The notes: generated by a model from the letters alone, not told the origin. Shown: positions 16,837 to 26,287, counted from the first letter of the stretch. The stretch: 64,000 nucleotides of DNA from Eubacterium saphenum ATCC 49989 (GCA_000161975.1 GG688422.1:865824-929823), one strand, 5' to 3'. Made by a program: numbers and translations.

Positions 16837-17565
16837 ATGGGATTTTTTAAAAGAACGCATGGAAATATCAAGGCTGTAATGGAAAGAGATCCCGCAGCAA
16901 GGCATTCGCTTGAAGTAATATTATGTTATCCGGGAGTATGGGCACTTATTTTTCATTCATTGTCGCATACTCTATATAAGATTAATTTAAAGTTGCTTGC
17001 AAGGATGGTATCTCAGCTGGGTAGATGGTTTACAGGTATTGAAATTCATCCCGGCGCAACCATAGGGCAAAGATGTTTTATAGATCACGGTATGGGAGTG
17101 GTGATAGGAGAGACTGCCGAAGTAGGAGATGATGTAACCATATACCAGGGCGTGACGCTTGGAGGTACCGGCAAAGAGACGGGTAAGAGGCATCCTACAA
17201 TAGGAAACGGAGCGGTAATAAGTGCCGGAGCTGCTGTTTTGGGATCGTTTAGAATAGGTGATAATTCTAAGGTTGGAGCGGGCTCCGTGGTGCTTAAGGA
17301 AGTGCCGGACGGCTGCACGGCTGTGGGAATCCCGGCAACGCTTGTAAATTGCAAGGATCAAAGGCCGGCGTGTGAGCTTGACCAGATACATCTGCCAAAC
17401 CCTGTTGAAGTGCATTTCAAGGAGATAGAAGAGGCGCTTGAAACTCTGAGAAATAGTATTACAAATGAAAAGAAAGGTATGGGGTCCTTGGATAAATCCA
17501 CATTGGAAGATGAAGTGAGAGAGTTGAAGAAAGAAATTTGTGAGCTTGAAAAAAAGTTGAAATAG
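16837..17565 (+). CDS. cysE: Serine O-acetyltransferase
   Basis: Acetylates L-serine with acetyl-CoA, the committed step of cysteine synthesis. The 242-residue protein has a short helical N-terminal region and a left-handed beta-helix of hexapeptide repeats from about residue 68, with catalytic HGMGVVIGETAEVG and YQGVTLGG. The tail (about residues 205-242) is a charged predicted coiled coil, longer than in the short Bacillus-type enzymes. The cysS gene follows after eight bases, so cysteine production and its charging onto tRNA are coupled. I saw no T-box upstream. Confidence 0.93.
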   Translation: MGFFKRTHGNIKAVMERDPAARHSLEVILCYPGVWALIFHSLSHTLYKINLKLLARMVSQLGRWFTGIEIHPGATIGQRCFIDHGMGVVIGETAEVGDDVTIYQGVTLGGTGKETGKRHPTIGNGAVISAGAAVLGSFRIGDNSKVGAGSVVLKEVPDGCTAVGIPATLVNCKDQRPACELDQIHLPNPVEVHFKEIEEALETLRNSITNEKKGMGSLDKSTLEDEVRELKKEICELEKKLK

Positions 17566-17573
17566 GAGACAGA

Positions 17574-18962
17574 ATGAAGATATACAATACCATGACAGGT
17601 GAAAAGGAAGAATTTGTACCCATTAATGAGGGCGAAGCGAATATTTATGTATGTGGGCCCACAGTTTATAATTTCTTTCACCTCGGGAACGCCCGCCCGT
17701 TGGTAGTTTTTGATTGTTTGCGTAGATACTTGGAATACATAGGTTATAGAGTTAACTTTGTCCAGAATTTCACCGATGTCGATGATAAGATAATCAACAA
17801 AGCGAGGGAAGAAGGTATTACGGCAAATGAAGTGAGCATCAATTATATAAAGGAATATTTTCAGGATGCAAAAGCGCTCAATGTAAGGGAAGCTAGTCTT
17901 CACCCTAAGGTTACGGAGAATATGTCCGATATCATAGCGTTTATTGAAAAACTGATAACCAAGGGTTTTGCATATGAGGTTGACGGCGATGTTTACTATA
18001 AAACCAGGGCTTTTTCAGAATATGGTAAGCTTTCACATCAAAATATAGATGAGCTGGAAGCAGGTGCCAGGATCAACATCGAGGAAAAGAAGCATGATCC
18101 TCTGGATTTTGCACTTTGGAAGGCTCGGAAGGAGCCTGATGAAATAGCGTGGGAATCACCTTGGGGCTTGGGGCGTCCCGGGTGGCATATTGAGTGTTCC
18201 GCCATGGCACAAAAATTTTTGGGAGATACCATAGACATTCATGCGGGAGGAAGGGATCTTTGTTTCCCGCACCACGAAAATGAGATAGCTCAATCCGAAG
18301 CTTGCACGGGAAGGCCGTTTGCCAGGTACTGGATGCATAACGGGTACATCACTATGAACAAGGAGAAGGTGAGCAAGTCAAAGGGGAATTTTTTTACCGT
18401 GAGAGAGTTGCTTGAAGAATTCGACGGTGAAACACTCAGATTTTTCTTGTTGCAGGGGCATTATAGAAATCCTATTGAGTTCAGTAAGGAGCTGATATAT
18501 CAAGCCAAGGCGGGGCTCGATAGAATAAGACGTGCTAAGGAAAACCTGCAGTATATCATAGAAAATGGTCATGAAGGTGAGGTTAGCGAAGACTGCATAA
18601 ATCAGTTAAATAAGAGGATAGATTCCTTTAAAATGCATATGGAAGATGATTTGAACACCGCCGATGCTATTACGGATATCTTTGAGATGGTAACCGATAT
18701 TAATTCTCAGCTTGAAAAAAACGGTAAAGAATATGCAAGGCTTGCATTGTCGAAACTGCAAGAAGTTTCGAATATATTGGGATTTTTACAGGGGGAAGGC
18801 ACTGAAGAAATACCCGAGAATGTGAAGATTCTTGCAGACGAGCGCCAAGAGGCTCGAAAAAACAAGGATTTCAAGCGAGCGGATGAGCTTAGAGATGAAG
18901 TTCTTAAGCTGGGATATGAGATAAAGGATATGCCTGAGGGTATGCAGATAGTCAAGGCATAG
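17574..18962 (+). CDS. cysS: Cysteinyl-tRNA synthetase
   Basis: Class I aminoacyl-tRNA synthetase. The zinc/active-site Cys and HIGH-like motif are in YVCGPTVYNFFHLGNARP, GWHIECSAMA carries a further zinc ligand, HHENEIAQSEA another, and KVSKSKGN is the KMSKS loop. 462 residues, a usual length, with the DALR-type helical domain at the C-terminus. AGGAG before the ATG overlaps the cysE stop region. Confidence 0.97.
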   Translation: MKIYNTMTGEKEEFVPINEGEANIYVCGPTVYNFFHLGNARPLVVFDCLRRYLEYIGYRVNFVQNFTDVDDKIINKAREEGITANEVSINYIKEYFQDAKALNVREASLHPKVTENMSDIIAFIEKLITKGFAYEVDGDVYYKTRAFSEYGKLSHQNIDELEAGARINIEEKKHDPLDFALWKARKEPDEIAWESPWGLGRPGWHIECSAMAQKFLGDTIDIHAGGRDLCFPHHENEIAQSEACTGRPFARYWMHNGYITMNKEKVSKSKGNFFTVRELLEEFDGETLRFFLLQGHYRNPIEFSKELIYQAKAGLDRIRRAKENLQYIIENGHEGEVSEDCINQLNKRIDSFKMHMEDDLNTADAITDIFEMVTDINSQLEKNGKEYARLALSKLQEVSNILGFLQGEGTEEIPENVKILADERQEARKNKDFKRADELRDEVLKLGYEIKDMPEGMQIVKA

Positions 18963-19053
18963 AAGATTTGTAGAAGGGAAAAGCTAGGCTTTGCAATGAT
19001 TCTGATGAGTACGTATCATTGAAGCGTTGAAGATTTTATAGAGGAGAAAGTTA

Positions 19054-19485
19054 GTGCTTGATAGGGAAAGAGATGAAATTGCAAGGATGAATGCCACTCA
19101 GCTTGCATACATGGGAGATGCGGTGTATGAGGTAAAGATTAGGCAGATGCTCATTTCGAAAAGTGAACAAGTAGACAATTTACATACTAAGGCTATAGAA
19201 TACGTAAGTGCGGTTTCGCAGGCGAGAGCAGCTAAAATGCTTGAAAATACATTGGAAGATGTAGAAAAGGAAGTGTTTAGAAGAGCCAGAAATAAAAAGC
19301 AAAAAACAAAGCCTAAGAATGTAGATCATGTAACATATAAATATGCAACGGCACTGGAAGCATTGCTGGGATACCTGTATTTGACGGGTGACACTTTAAG
19401 GATGGATGAAGTAATAGCAAACATAATAGGTATGCTGGACGGGCATAGCGATTCTATTGATGAAAAGGAGATGGAGAATGAGTAA
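19054..19485 (+). CDS. mrnC: Mini-ribonuclease III
   Basis: RNase III catalytic domain without a double-strand-binding domain; in Bacillus it matures 23S rRNA. 143 residues from a GTG start with GAGGAG upstream. The RNase III signature is in LAYMGDAVYEVKIR near residues 17-30, and the distal acidic region is near ALEALLGYLYL. It sits immediately after cysS, the same order as in B. subtilis. Its end overlaps thyA by eight bases. Confidence 0.93.
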   Translation: MLDRERDEIARMNATQLAYMGDAVYEVKIRQMLISKSEQVDNLHTKAIEYVSAVSQARAAKMLENTLEDVEKEVFRRARNKKQKTKPKNVDHVTYKYATALEALLGYLYLTGDTLRMDEVIANIIGMLDGHSDSIDEKEMENE

Positions 19486-20308
19486 GGCGGATGATATCTT
19501 TAAAAATATGTGCAGCAAGATACTGAGCCAAGGTTACAGCAGCAAAGGGCAAAAAGTAAGGGCTAAATGGAGTGACGGTACGCCGGCGCATACCATAAAG
19601 ATGTTCGGTATCGTGAATGAATATGACCTTTCGGAAGAGTTCCCGGCGCTCACATTAAGGCCTACAGCCATAAAGCTTGCAGTGGATGAACTCCTCTGGA
19701 TATGGCAACGAAAATCAAACAATATAAAGGATCTTAACAGCAGCATATGGGATGAATGGGCCGACGAAAACGGTAGCATAGGAAAGGCCTATGGATATCA
19801 GATGGCTAAGAAATATAAGTTCGCTCAGGGTGAAATGGATCAGGTGGATAACGTAATTTGGCAGCTTAAAAATAATCCGTATTCGAGAAGAATTTTGACC
19901 AACATATATAATTTCAGCGATATTTCCGAGATGAATCTTGAACCGTGTGCTTATAGCATGACTTTTAACGTCACGGGAGATAAGCTCAACGGCATTTTGA
20001 ACCAGCGGTCGCAAGACATCTTGGCAGCGAACAATTGGAATGTTGTGCAGTATTCTGTACTTCTTCATCTTCTTTCGAAGGTGTGTGGCTTTAAGCCGGG
20101 GAAATTGGTACATGTTATAGCTGATGCTCATATATATGACAGGCATATTCCCATGATAGAGGATCTCATCAGTAGAAAATCATATGATGCGCCGAAGTTT
20201 TCCATAGATGACGGAGTCGATGATTTTTATAAATTCAGCATGGACGATATTAAAGTGGAAAACTATAAAGCGGGTCCGCAAATCACCGATATACCCATAG
20301 CTATATAA
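19478..20308 (+). CDS. thyA: Thymidylate synthase (ThyA)
   Basis: Makes dTMP from dUMP using methylenetetrahydrofolate. The ATG at 19478 has AAGGAG seven bases upstream and overlaps the mrnC stop. Of 276 residues, the nucleophile is Cys157 in LEPCAYSMTF, dUMP contacts are in YSRRIL and LNQRSQDILAANNWN, and DAHIYDRH is near the C-terminus. Most ThyA proteins have PCH at the active site; this one has PCA, and the region is generally divergent. It is followed by dihydrofolate reductase, which recycles the folate product. Confidence 0.92.
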   Translation: MSKADDIFKNMCSKILSQGYSSKGQKVRAKWSDGTPAHTIKMFGIVNEYDLSEEFPALTLRPTAIKLAVDELLWIWQRKSNNIKDLNSSIWDEWADENGSIGKAYGYQMAKKYKFAQGEMDQVDNVIWQLKNNPYSRRILTNIYNFSDISEMNLEPCAYSMTFNVTGDKLNGILNQRSQDILAANNWNVVQYSVLLHLLSKVCGFKPGKLVHVIADAHIYDRHIPMIEDLISRKSYDAPKFSIDDGVDDFYKFSMDDIKVENYKAGPQITDIPIAI

Positions 20309-20321
20309 CCCGAGGTGTCGT

Positions 20322-20810
20322 ATGAACGCTATAGTAGTAGTTGATAAAAATTGGTGCATAGGTAAAGACGGCGGGTTATTGGTGCATCTTTCCAAGGATC
20401 TTAAATACTTCAAGGAAAAGACCATAGGCAAAACCCTGATAGTTGGTAGAAAAACTTTAGAATCCTTCCCCGGCGGAAAACCTCTTCCGGGACGCAAGAC
20501 CATAGTGCTTACAAGGAATACATCGTATAAGGCTGAAGGAGCATATGTCTGCCATTCCAAGCAGGAAGTGCTTGAGAAGGTAAAGGATCTCCATCCTGCT
20601 GACGTCTTTGTTGCAGGTGGCGGTGCAATTTACAAGCAGTTTTTAAATGATGTGGACAAGGGATTTGTCACTAAGATTTGCAATGAATACAGCGGTGATA
20701 CATTTTTCCCAAATTTAGATGAAGATGAAGATTTTGCACTGGAAAGCGAAGGGGAGACGATAGAAGAAAACGGAGTGAAATTTAAATTTTGTATATATAA
20801 TAGGATATGA
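20322..20810 (+). CDS. folA: Dihydrofolate reductase
   Basis: Reduces dihydrofolate to tetrahydrofolate with NADPH. 162 residues: MNAIVVVDKNWCIGKDGGLL at the start, LKYFKEKTIGKTLIVGRKTLESFP for NADPH and substrate contacts, then VFVAGGGAIYKQFL. Where many bacterial enzymes have Trp after GxDG (GLLPW), this one has GGLLVHLSKDLKYFK. Pairs functionally with the adjacent thyA. Confidence 0.94.
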   Translation: MNAIVVVDKNWCIGKDGGLLVHLSKDLKYFKEKTIGKTLIVGRKTLESFPGGKPLPGRKTIVLTRNTSYKAEGAYVCHSKQEVLEKVKDLHPADVFVAGGGAIYKQFLNDVDKGFVTKICNEYSGDTFFPNLDEDEDFALESEGETIEENGVKFKFCIYNRI

Positions 20811-20814
20811 GGTA

Positions 20815-21708
20815 ATGATGACAGGTAAAAAAAGGCGAAAGACAGGTGCCCGTGGCAGTAAGTTACGTAATGATGTAACTATGGAGGGTAAAGCTTTAAA
20901 CAGAAAAAAAAATAACACAAGTCGTAAAAATATGAAAAATAAGAACAGAGATGCAAAGAAGACGGATTTAGGAAATAAGTTTTTTGTGTACGGCAGAAAT
21001 ATTGTGGAAGAGGCATTGATACATAGTGCAAAGTATATAGAAAAGATATATTTTTCAAGTAAAAAGAAGAAAAATCAAAAAGGAATAGAGGATCTTGCTA
21101 TCTCCAAAGGTTTGCGCCCGGAATATATAGATGATGACGAAATAGCAGAATTCATTTCAGAAAACGATGCTCAAGGGTGCATTGCGGTGTTTAATAAATT
21201 TGCATATAGAGATATAGATGATGCACTGAGGTTGGCGGATATTAGAGGCGAAAAGCCACTCGTACTTGTGCTCGACAGGATAGAAGACCCGAGGAATCTT
21301 GGAGCCATCATAAGAACAGCCAGGTGCGCAGGTGTACATGGGATAATAATTGCAAAGGATAGGGCTGCCGGTATTACTCCTACAGTTGCAAAGGTTTCAG
21401 AGGGTGCAATTTTTAGCATACCGTGCATAATGGTGACAAATCTTGCTGCGGCTCTTAAGGATCTGAAGCAGAGAGGCTTTTGGGTATATGCGGCAGATGC
21501 AAATGGTGATTCTTGCTTTGAACAGGAGTTTGGTGGTTCTGTAGCTCTTGTTCTCGGTAATGAAGGCAAAGGTATAAGTAAACTTTGCCTTAACGAAAGT
21601 GATTATAAAGTTTCAATTCCTATGGTCAACGATTTCGATTCGCTTAATGTATCCGTTGCAGCGGGGATACTAATGTATGAGATCGTACGAAAAAATAATA
21701 GATTCTAG
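20815..21708 (+). CDS. rlmB: TrmH/SpoU-family rRNA 2'-O-methyltransferase (RlmB-like)
   Basis: Knotted (SPOUT) methyltransferase that in RlmB modifies G2251 of 23S rRNA. About 55 lysine/arginine-rich, low-complexity residues come first, then the substrate-binding domain (FFVYGRNIVEEAL onward), then the SpoU core with LVLDRIEDPRNLGAIIRTA, ALVLGNEGKGIS and the terminal VSIPMVNDFDSLNVSVAAGIL. 297 residues. In Firmicutes this gene commonly follows cysS-mrnC; here thyA and folA are inserted between. Confidence 0.9.
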   Translation: MMTGKKRRKTGARGSKLRNDVTMEGKALNRKKNNTSRKNMKNKNRDAKKTDLGNKFFVYGRNIVEEALIHSAKYIEKIYFSSKKKKNQKGIEDLAISKGLRPEYIDDDEIAEFISENDAQGCIAVFNKFAYRDIDDALRLADIRGEKPLVLVLDRIEDPRNLGAIIRTARCAGVHGIIIAKDRAAGITPTVAKVSEGAIFSIPCIMVTNLAAALKDLKQRGFWVYAADANGDSCFEQEFGGSVALVLGNEGKGISKLCLNESDYKVSIPMVNDFDSLNVSVAAGILMYEIVRKNNRF

Positions 21709-21755
21709 TTATGGCTTTTAGGTAGTAGATTAATGAATATAAAAGGAGGTAGAGC

Positions 21756-22841
21756 ATGAAAGATATAAATAATGATCCGTTTAGCGAGTATATTAAAAAT
21801 CTTCCTCCCGGCAGAAGAGAATTAGGTCAGGCATGGTCTACCGCAATCGGTCTACAGGATGTAGATGGGTTAAAACCGTCAGAATATTTATATGAGACTG
21901 CAAAAAAGAGTATTGACGGGGAACTTTCTATAGACGAGGTGGGCGAGCATATAAATAGTTACTATGAGAGTAAAGGCGTTTGTCCGGATAGAGATGCACG
22001 AACAGAAGAAGCGGATAAAGTATCTGCAAGGATTACAAAACTATTGTCAGATAAATATTTTAATTTCTCGCCAGCACAGTACATCTCAATTCACAGAGAA
22101 TTATTTGCAGGCATATATTCTCATGCCGGAAAAATTCGTGATTATAATATCACAAAAAAAGAATGGGTGCTCGATGGTGATACCGTTTCATATGCAGGAT
22201 CATTAACTCTTAAAGAGACATTGGAATATGATTTTTCTCAAGAAAGGGATTTCAGGTTTAACGGATTGACGATGGATGAAACGATTCATCATTTAGCCAT
22301 ATTTATTTCAAGACTTTGGCAGATTCATATTTTTGGCGAAGGTAATACCAGAACTACAGCGGTATTTTTCATAAAATATCTTAGGATGCTTGGGTTTGGT
22401 GTTGAAAACGATTTGTTTGCTAAACATTCCTGGTATTTTAGGAATGCTTTGGTCAGGGCCAACTATAATAATATTAAAGATGGAATTTATGAGACGACAG
22501 AATTTTTAGAAAAGTTTTTAAGAAATCTTTTGCTTGATGAAAAGAATGAATTACATAATAGAGAGATGCACATAAGCGGTAAATTTTTATCGGCTCAAAA
22601 TGACCCTATAAATGACCCTATAAATGACCCTATAAAAAATGTTACGGCAGACATATATGAGAGAGAACGGCAAATAGTGGATATTTTACGTGAAAGGCCT
22701 GAATTAACACGCGTTGAAATGGCAGAAAAATTAAACTGTTCAGTTTCCACAGTGAAAAGATCTTTGCAATCTATGATAGAAAAAGGGATTATTAAGCGTA
22801 TCGGATCGAATAAAAAGGGTGGTTGGATAATACTTAAGTAG
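21756..22841 (+). CDS. Fic-family protein with VbhA-like N-terminus and winged-helix C-terminus
   Basis: Fic enzymes usually transfer AMP or another nucleotide to target proteins. 361 residues, AAAGGAGGT before the ATG. Around residues 46-72 a helical segment (AKKSIDGELSIDEVGEHI) resembles the VbhA antitoxin/inhibitory helix found fused to some Fic proteins. The core has the Fic motif as HIFGEGNTRT near residue 190, with T where HPFxxGNGR proteins have G. Three repeats of NDPI follow near residue 282, then a winged-helix DNA-binding domain (RPELTRVEMAEKLNCSVSTV). It may bind its own promoter. Self-contained; no separate antitoxin gene adjoins it. Confidence 0.88.
   Translation: MKDINNDPFSEYIKNLPPGRRELGQAWSTAIGLQDVDGLKPSEYLYETAKKSIDGELSIDEVGEHINSYYESKGVCPDRDARTEEADKVSARITKLLSDKYFNFSPAQYISIHRELFAGIYSHAGKIRDYNITKKEWVLDGDTVSYAGSLTLKETLEYDFSQERDFRFNGLTMDETIHHLAIFISRLWQIHIFGEGNTRTTAVFFIKYLRMLGFGVENDLFAKHSWYFRNALVRANYNNIKDGIYETTEFLEKFLRNLLLDEKNELHNREMHISGKFLSAQNDPINDPINDPIKNVTADIYERERQIVDILRERPELTRVEMAEKLNCSVSTVKRSLQSMIEKGIIKRIGSNKKGGWIILK
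22599..22634. repeat. Three tandem 12-base repeats inside the Fic gene
   Basis: AATGACCCTATA is repeated exactly three times and encodes NDPI units in the linker between the Fic core and the winged helix. As 12 is a multiple of 3, slippage would change linker length without breaking the frame. Confidence 0.9.
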
Positions 22842-22865
22842 CGTTTTTTAATGTAATGCATTGAA

Positions 22866-22897
22866 ATAGGCTTAGCAAAGAGTATTGCTAAGCCTAT
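22866..22897. terminator. Bidirectional terminator between Fic and penicillin-binding protein genes
   Basis: A 13-base perfect stem, ATAGGCTTAGCAA (22866-22878) with TTGCTAAGCCTAT (22885-22897) around a six-base loop, lies between two convergent genes. The T-runs are modest on both strands. Confidence 0.75.
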
Positions 22898-22928
22898 AAG
22901 TTTAAATGAAAATTATGTGTGGATAATT

Positions 22929-25841
22929 TTATGGTTCGGGTGTATCCGGCGGATTTTCGGGTTCAGCCGGTTTAGGCGGCTTTGGCGGTTTTGGAGGTGG
23001 ATTGTTGTTTCCTCCTGCCGGTTTTGTATTGTTGCGCGGGCGAGTATAGTTGTTTTTACCGGAAGAAGGATATGCACGGCGTCCGCCTTGAGTTCCCTGA
23101 ATGTAGTAATCGCCTGCACGGATTACATTTGAAGGCATGGCCGGGAAGCTTCCGGGACTTCTACCTGCAAGTACTGCAGCCATTATTTTTCCCCAGAGGC
23201 GTGAAGCCGAGTCACTACCTTCTGTGAGTTCTATATTTACATCATTACCTATCCACAACGATGCGGCATACTTAGGTGTGAATCCGCAGAACCATATATC
23301 ATAGGTATCTGAAGTAGTACCTGTTTTTCCGGCTATTAGCTGACCCTGTACGGAGGCAGGTGTACCGAGACCTTGTGTAACTACCGAGCGAAGTATATCC
23401 GTCATTATGAAGGCAACACCGTCATCGAACACCTTGGTCTTTTTTGATTCGTTTTTAAGTAGAGTAACCCCGTTTCTATCCGTTACGCTCAAATATCCTT
23501 TAGGGCTTACATACTTACCTTTGTTAGGGAAGGAAGCGTAGGCTGCCGTCATCTCTAAAGGTGAAATACCGGATGTCATACCCCCGAGAGCAAGTGCTGA
23601 AGGATTGAGGTCGTTTGCCGATGATCCGTCATCTCTTATCGTAGATACTCCAAGCGCTCTTAATTTTTCCGTTACATATGTAGGTCCAAGACTTTGGAAA
23701 ACTTTAACGGCACATGTATTTACAGACTGCTGTACGGCACGCCTTAGAGAGGTAGTACCCTTGTAACCGTTATACCAGTTTTTTGGCCATTTTTTGCCGT
23801 TGTAATATATCGGACTGTCCACTATAGGGGATGTAGCCGTCCAGTAGCGTCCATAGTTCTCCGTTTTAGTAGATCCGTCAAGCCCCGGATATGTTATAGG
23901 ACTCTGTGAAGAACCTTTTTTCTGGTATTCATATGCCTGTTGTAACGCAGGACCATACACGCCTATAGGCTTTATGCATGAACCGGGTTGCCTTGGCATA
24001 AGTGCTCTGTTGTAGAGATTTCTACCTTCCGTATTTCTTCCTCCTGACATCGCTTTAATGGCGCCTGTCTTTATATCGGATACCACCATAGCAGCTTGAG
24101 GCTGCACTACTCCCTGCTTTAGAATATAACCGGATTTTGAAAATACATATTCGTTACCACGTTTTTTAACTATGGATTTGGTGCTTTTTTCTGAGAAAAA
24201 TGCCTTGCTTACGGTGACATTACCTTGTGAATCGATACTTTTGTATTTGGCAGGTATGAGCAAAGCTCCGCCTTGGTATATACGTATTCTATATCCGTCG
24301 GATTTATAGATATTTTTAAATTCTATGCTGTAATCCGTTATTTCTTTTCTGCCGTCCTGAACCTTGGTCTTGATAAATTTAAGCCTGTTGCCGGCGAGCA
24401 ACTTTATACCTTGAGATGTTTTCTTGTATTCGCTCTTTCTTAGAGTGAAGGCATCATTATCACCAAAGAAATCTGAGTAGGGCTGCAACACTACATTGCC
24501 ATTTTTATCTAAGATATTGCCGTCTCTGTCCTTTTTTATGTTCGTGAGGTTAGGGAAGTTACCGGAATCTTTAAACTTCGTATCTATTGCACTTTGCATA
24601 TTCCTGTTTAGTGAAGTTTTGATTTTAAACCCTTTTGTGTAGATGCTTGTTCTTGCGGAGGCATAATCCAAATGATATTTCTTCATAAGGTCTCTTATTA
24701 TTTGTTCCACAACGAAGTCGGAGAAGTATGCATATTTTGGATTACCCTTGCTTGGATTCGGTTTCAATCTTTTCTTGAGGTCGACTTTAAGGGCTGCATT
24801 TTTTTGAGCATTTGTTATAAGCCCCTGATCAGCCATGTTTTGCAGAACCTGATTTCTTCGAGGCTTAGATACCTCACCGTTGTAGAGATATTGATTGCCC
24901 TTGTATCTTATGATATTTTTAGCTGATACTCTGCTTCCTTCAGGTATGGTTTTAAAAAACGCAAAATGATCAGGTGCCTGCGGAAGGGCAGCGATGGCGG
25001 CGCATTCGCTTAAGTTGAGCTTTGATACGTCCTTCGAAAAGTACGTGTGAGAAGCTTCCGCAATTCCAAATGCTCCCTGTCCATAGAAGATGGAGTTGAG
25101 ATAAGCTTCAATTATTTGGTCTTTAGTTAGGTTATTCTCTATTTCGATAGCATAGTATGCCTCTATAAGTTTACGTTTTAATGATCTTTCGGATTTGGTA
25201 GTGGATAGGTATGCGTTTCTTGCGAGCTGTTGGGTTATAGTACTTGTGCCGCCTATTCTTTGCTTTCCCGTTAATCGTTCAAACACTGCGCCGGCCATAC
25301 GAATAAAGTTAAACCCGTGGTGGGTTCTGAACGTTTTATCTTCTATAGCTATTACGGCATTAGTGAGGTTTTTCGGAAATTTTTTATAGCTTACATTTTT
25401 TCTGTTGCTCGTTTCAGAGAATATATGTTCTATCTGTTTGCCTTTTTCATCGTAAAGTGTAGAACGCTCTGAAAGTGAATCGTAGATTCTTTTTGGCTCT
25501 ATCTTAGGTGCGCTATATATGACATAGGCAGCGTAAGATGTTATGCCTATTCCCACTGCGATTCCAATCAACAGTATATATATAATTATGCGCTTTGTTA
25601 TACTCATCTTTTTTTTAGGTGGTTTTGATCCGCCGCCGGATGAACCGTTACCTCGTTTTCTTAGAGGCATTTTGCTCCGTTGTTTGATATTTTCATTGTT
25701 TATTTTGTTTTTGCGTCCGAGTGCCATTGGCCTTGTCGCCTTTCGGCTTGGTCTTGAATCCGTGTCTTGAAGTTCGTTGGCAAGGTTATGTGCAGCCCTT
25801 TGCATTGCAGTTGATTTTGGTATTCTAGGTTTCTTATCCAT
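22929..25841 (-). CDS. Class A penicillin-binding protein (PBP1A-like)
   Basis: Bifunctional peptidoglycan polymerase. Start at 25841 (MDKKPRIPKS), with AGG six bases upstream; 970 residues. A basic cytoplasmic tail precedes one membrane segment (about 80-109). The GT51 glycosyltransferase domain has AIEDKTFRTHHGFNF near 165 and FYGQGAFGIAEA. The transpeptidase domain has SxxK in PGSCIKP, SxN in QQSVNTC and KTG in GKTGTTSD. An unusual inserted region of about 200 residues (roughly 395-600) lies between them. The C-terminus is a disordered Pro/Lys/Asn-rich tail. Single gene with its own promoter. Confidence 0.93.
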   Translation of the reverse strand: MDKKPRIPKSTAMQRAAHNLANELQDTDSRPSRKATRPMALGRKNKINNENIKQRSKMPLRKRGNGSSGGGSKPPKKKMSITKRIIIYILLIGIAVGIGITSYAAYVIYSAPKIEPKRIYDSLSERSTLYDEKGKQIEHIFSETSNRKNVSYKKFPKNLTNAVIAIEDKTFRTHHGFNFIRMAGAVFERLTGKQRIGGTSTITQQLARNAYLSTTKSERSLKRKLIEAYYAIEIENNLTKDQIIEAYLNSIFYGQGAFGIAEASHTYFSKDVSKLNLSECAAIAALPQAPDHFAFFKTIPEGSRVSAKNIIRYKGNQYLYNGEVSKPRRNQVLQNMADQGLITNAQKNAALKVDLKKRLKPNPSKGNPKYAYFSDFVVEQIIRDLMKKYHLDYASARTSIYTKGFKIKTSLNRNMQSAIDTKFKDSGNFPNLTNIKKDRDGNILDKNGNVVLQPYSDFFGDNDAFTLRKSEYKKTSQGIKLLAGNRLKFIKTKVQDGRKEITDYSIEFKNIYKSDGYRIRIYQGGALLIPAKYKSIDSQGNVTVSKAFFSEKSTKSIVKKRGNEYVFSKSGYILKQGVVQPQAAMVVSDIKTGAIKAMSGGRNTEGRNLYNRALMPRQPGSCIKPIGVYGPALQQAYEYQKKGSSQSPITYPGLDGSTKTENYGRYWTATSPIVDSPIYYNGKKWPKNWYNGYKGTTSLRRAVQQSVNTCAVKVFQSLGPTYVTEKLRALGVSTIRDDGSSANDLNPSALALGGMTSGISPLEMTAAYASFPNKGKYVSPKGYLSVTDRNGVTLLKNESKKTKVFDDGVAFIMTDILRSVVTQGLGTPASVQGQLIAGKTGTTSDTYDIWFCGFTPKYAASLWIGNDVNIELTEGSDSASRLWGKIMAAVLAGRSPGSFPAMPSNVIRAGDYYIQGTQGGRRAYPSSGKNNYTRPRNNTKPAGGNNNPPPKPPKPPKPAEPENPPDTPEP

Positions 25842-25886
25842 GTTGCACCTTTCAAATTCCATATATTTTTAAAAATCACGTAGCTA

Positions 25887-25914
25887 ATTATACCATGAAA
25901 TGGCTAGGTTGCAA
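25887..25914 (-). promoter_or_regulatory. Promoter of the penicillin-binding protein gene
   Basis: On the minus strand, TTGCAA (25914-25909) and TATAAT (25892-25887) with a 16-base spacer, about 45 bases before the start codon. Confidence 0.65.
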
Positions 25915-25928
25915 TAACTTAGCTGGAT

Positions 25929-26144
25929 TTATCTCTCTATGATATCATCCAGCATCGCAATTAATTTTTCTACGCTGTAACCGCTTTTTTTGCTTATATC
26001 ATCCATTGTCCACGAGGAAATTAAGATTCTTGCCATGGGAGAATTGATTTTCTTAAACCTGGGATCCAATTTCGGCAGTTTTTCTCTAAGTTCGGGGTAG
26101 GTGTTTAAAATATGTAAAACCTTAGTGTCTTTGGTAATATTCAT
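25929..26144 (-). CDS. DUF1858 domain protein
   Basis: 71 residues that match the pattern of DUF1858 (ScdA N-terminal-like): a start MNITKDTKVLHILNTYPEL, a middle LDPRFKKINSPMARI, and a helical end SVEKLIAMLDDII. The family often occurs alone or fused to hybrid-cluster-like or di-iron proteins in anaerobes; its role is unclear. AAAGGA precedes the ATG. Divergent from comEC. Confidence 0.75.
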   Translation of the reverse strand: MNITKDTKVLHILNTYPELREKLPKLDPRFKKINSPMARILISSWTMDDISKKSGYSVEKLIAMLDDIIER

Positions 26145-26287
26145 GCGGAATCCTTTCTCATCTTATAGGTGATTAACTCAAAAACAATTATATCATTATT
26201 TGTAAATCCGATGCCGAAAAACGGCGGATTTTGTCGATTTTCAGGAGCCTTAAGGGTAGCGTGATAAGTTATCTTGAGGAGGCTTTA

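Noticed and set aside
16987..17415. A 142-codon minus-strand frame over cysE
   Set aside because: Antisense to the hexapeptide repeat coding region, which tends to produce open opposite frames.
22599..22634. Tandem repeats considered as a CRISPR or satellite
   Set aside because: Only three direct 12-base units with no spacers, in frame within a coding sequence.
22917..23227. Plus-strand frames over the end of the penicillin-binding protein gene
   Set aside because: They are the complement of a low-complexity Pro/Asn/Lys tail and encode improbable Trp/Arg/Phe-rich strings.
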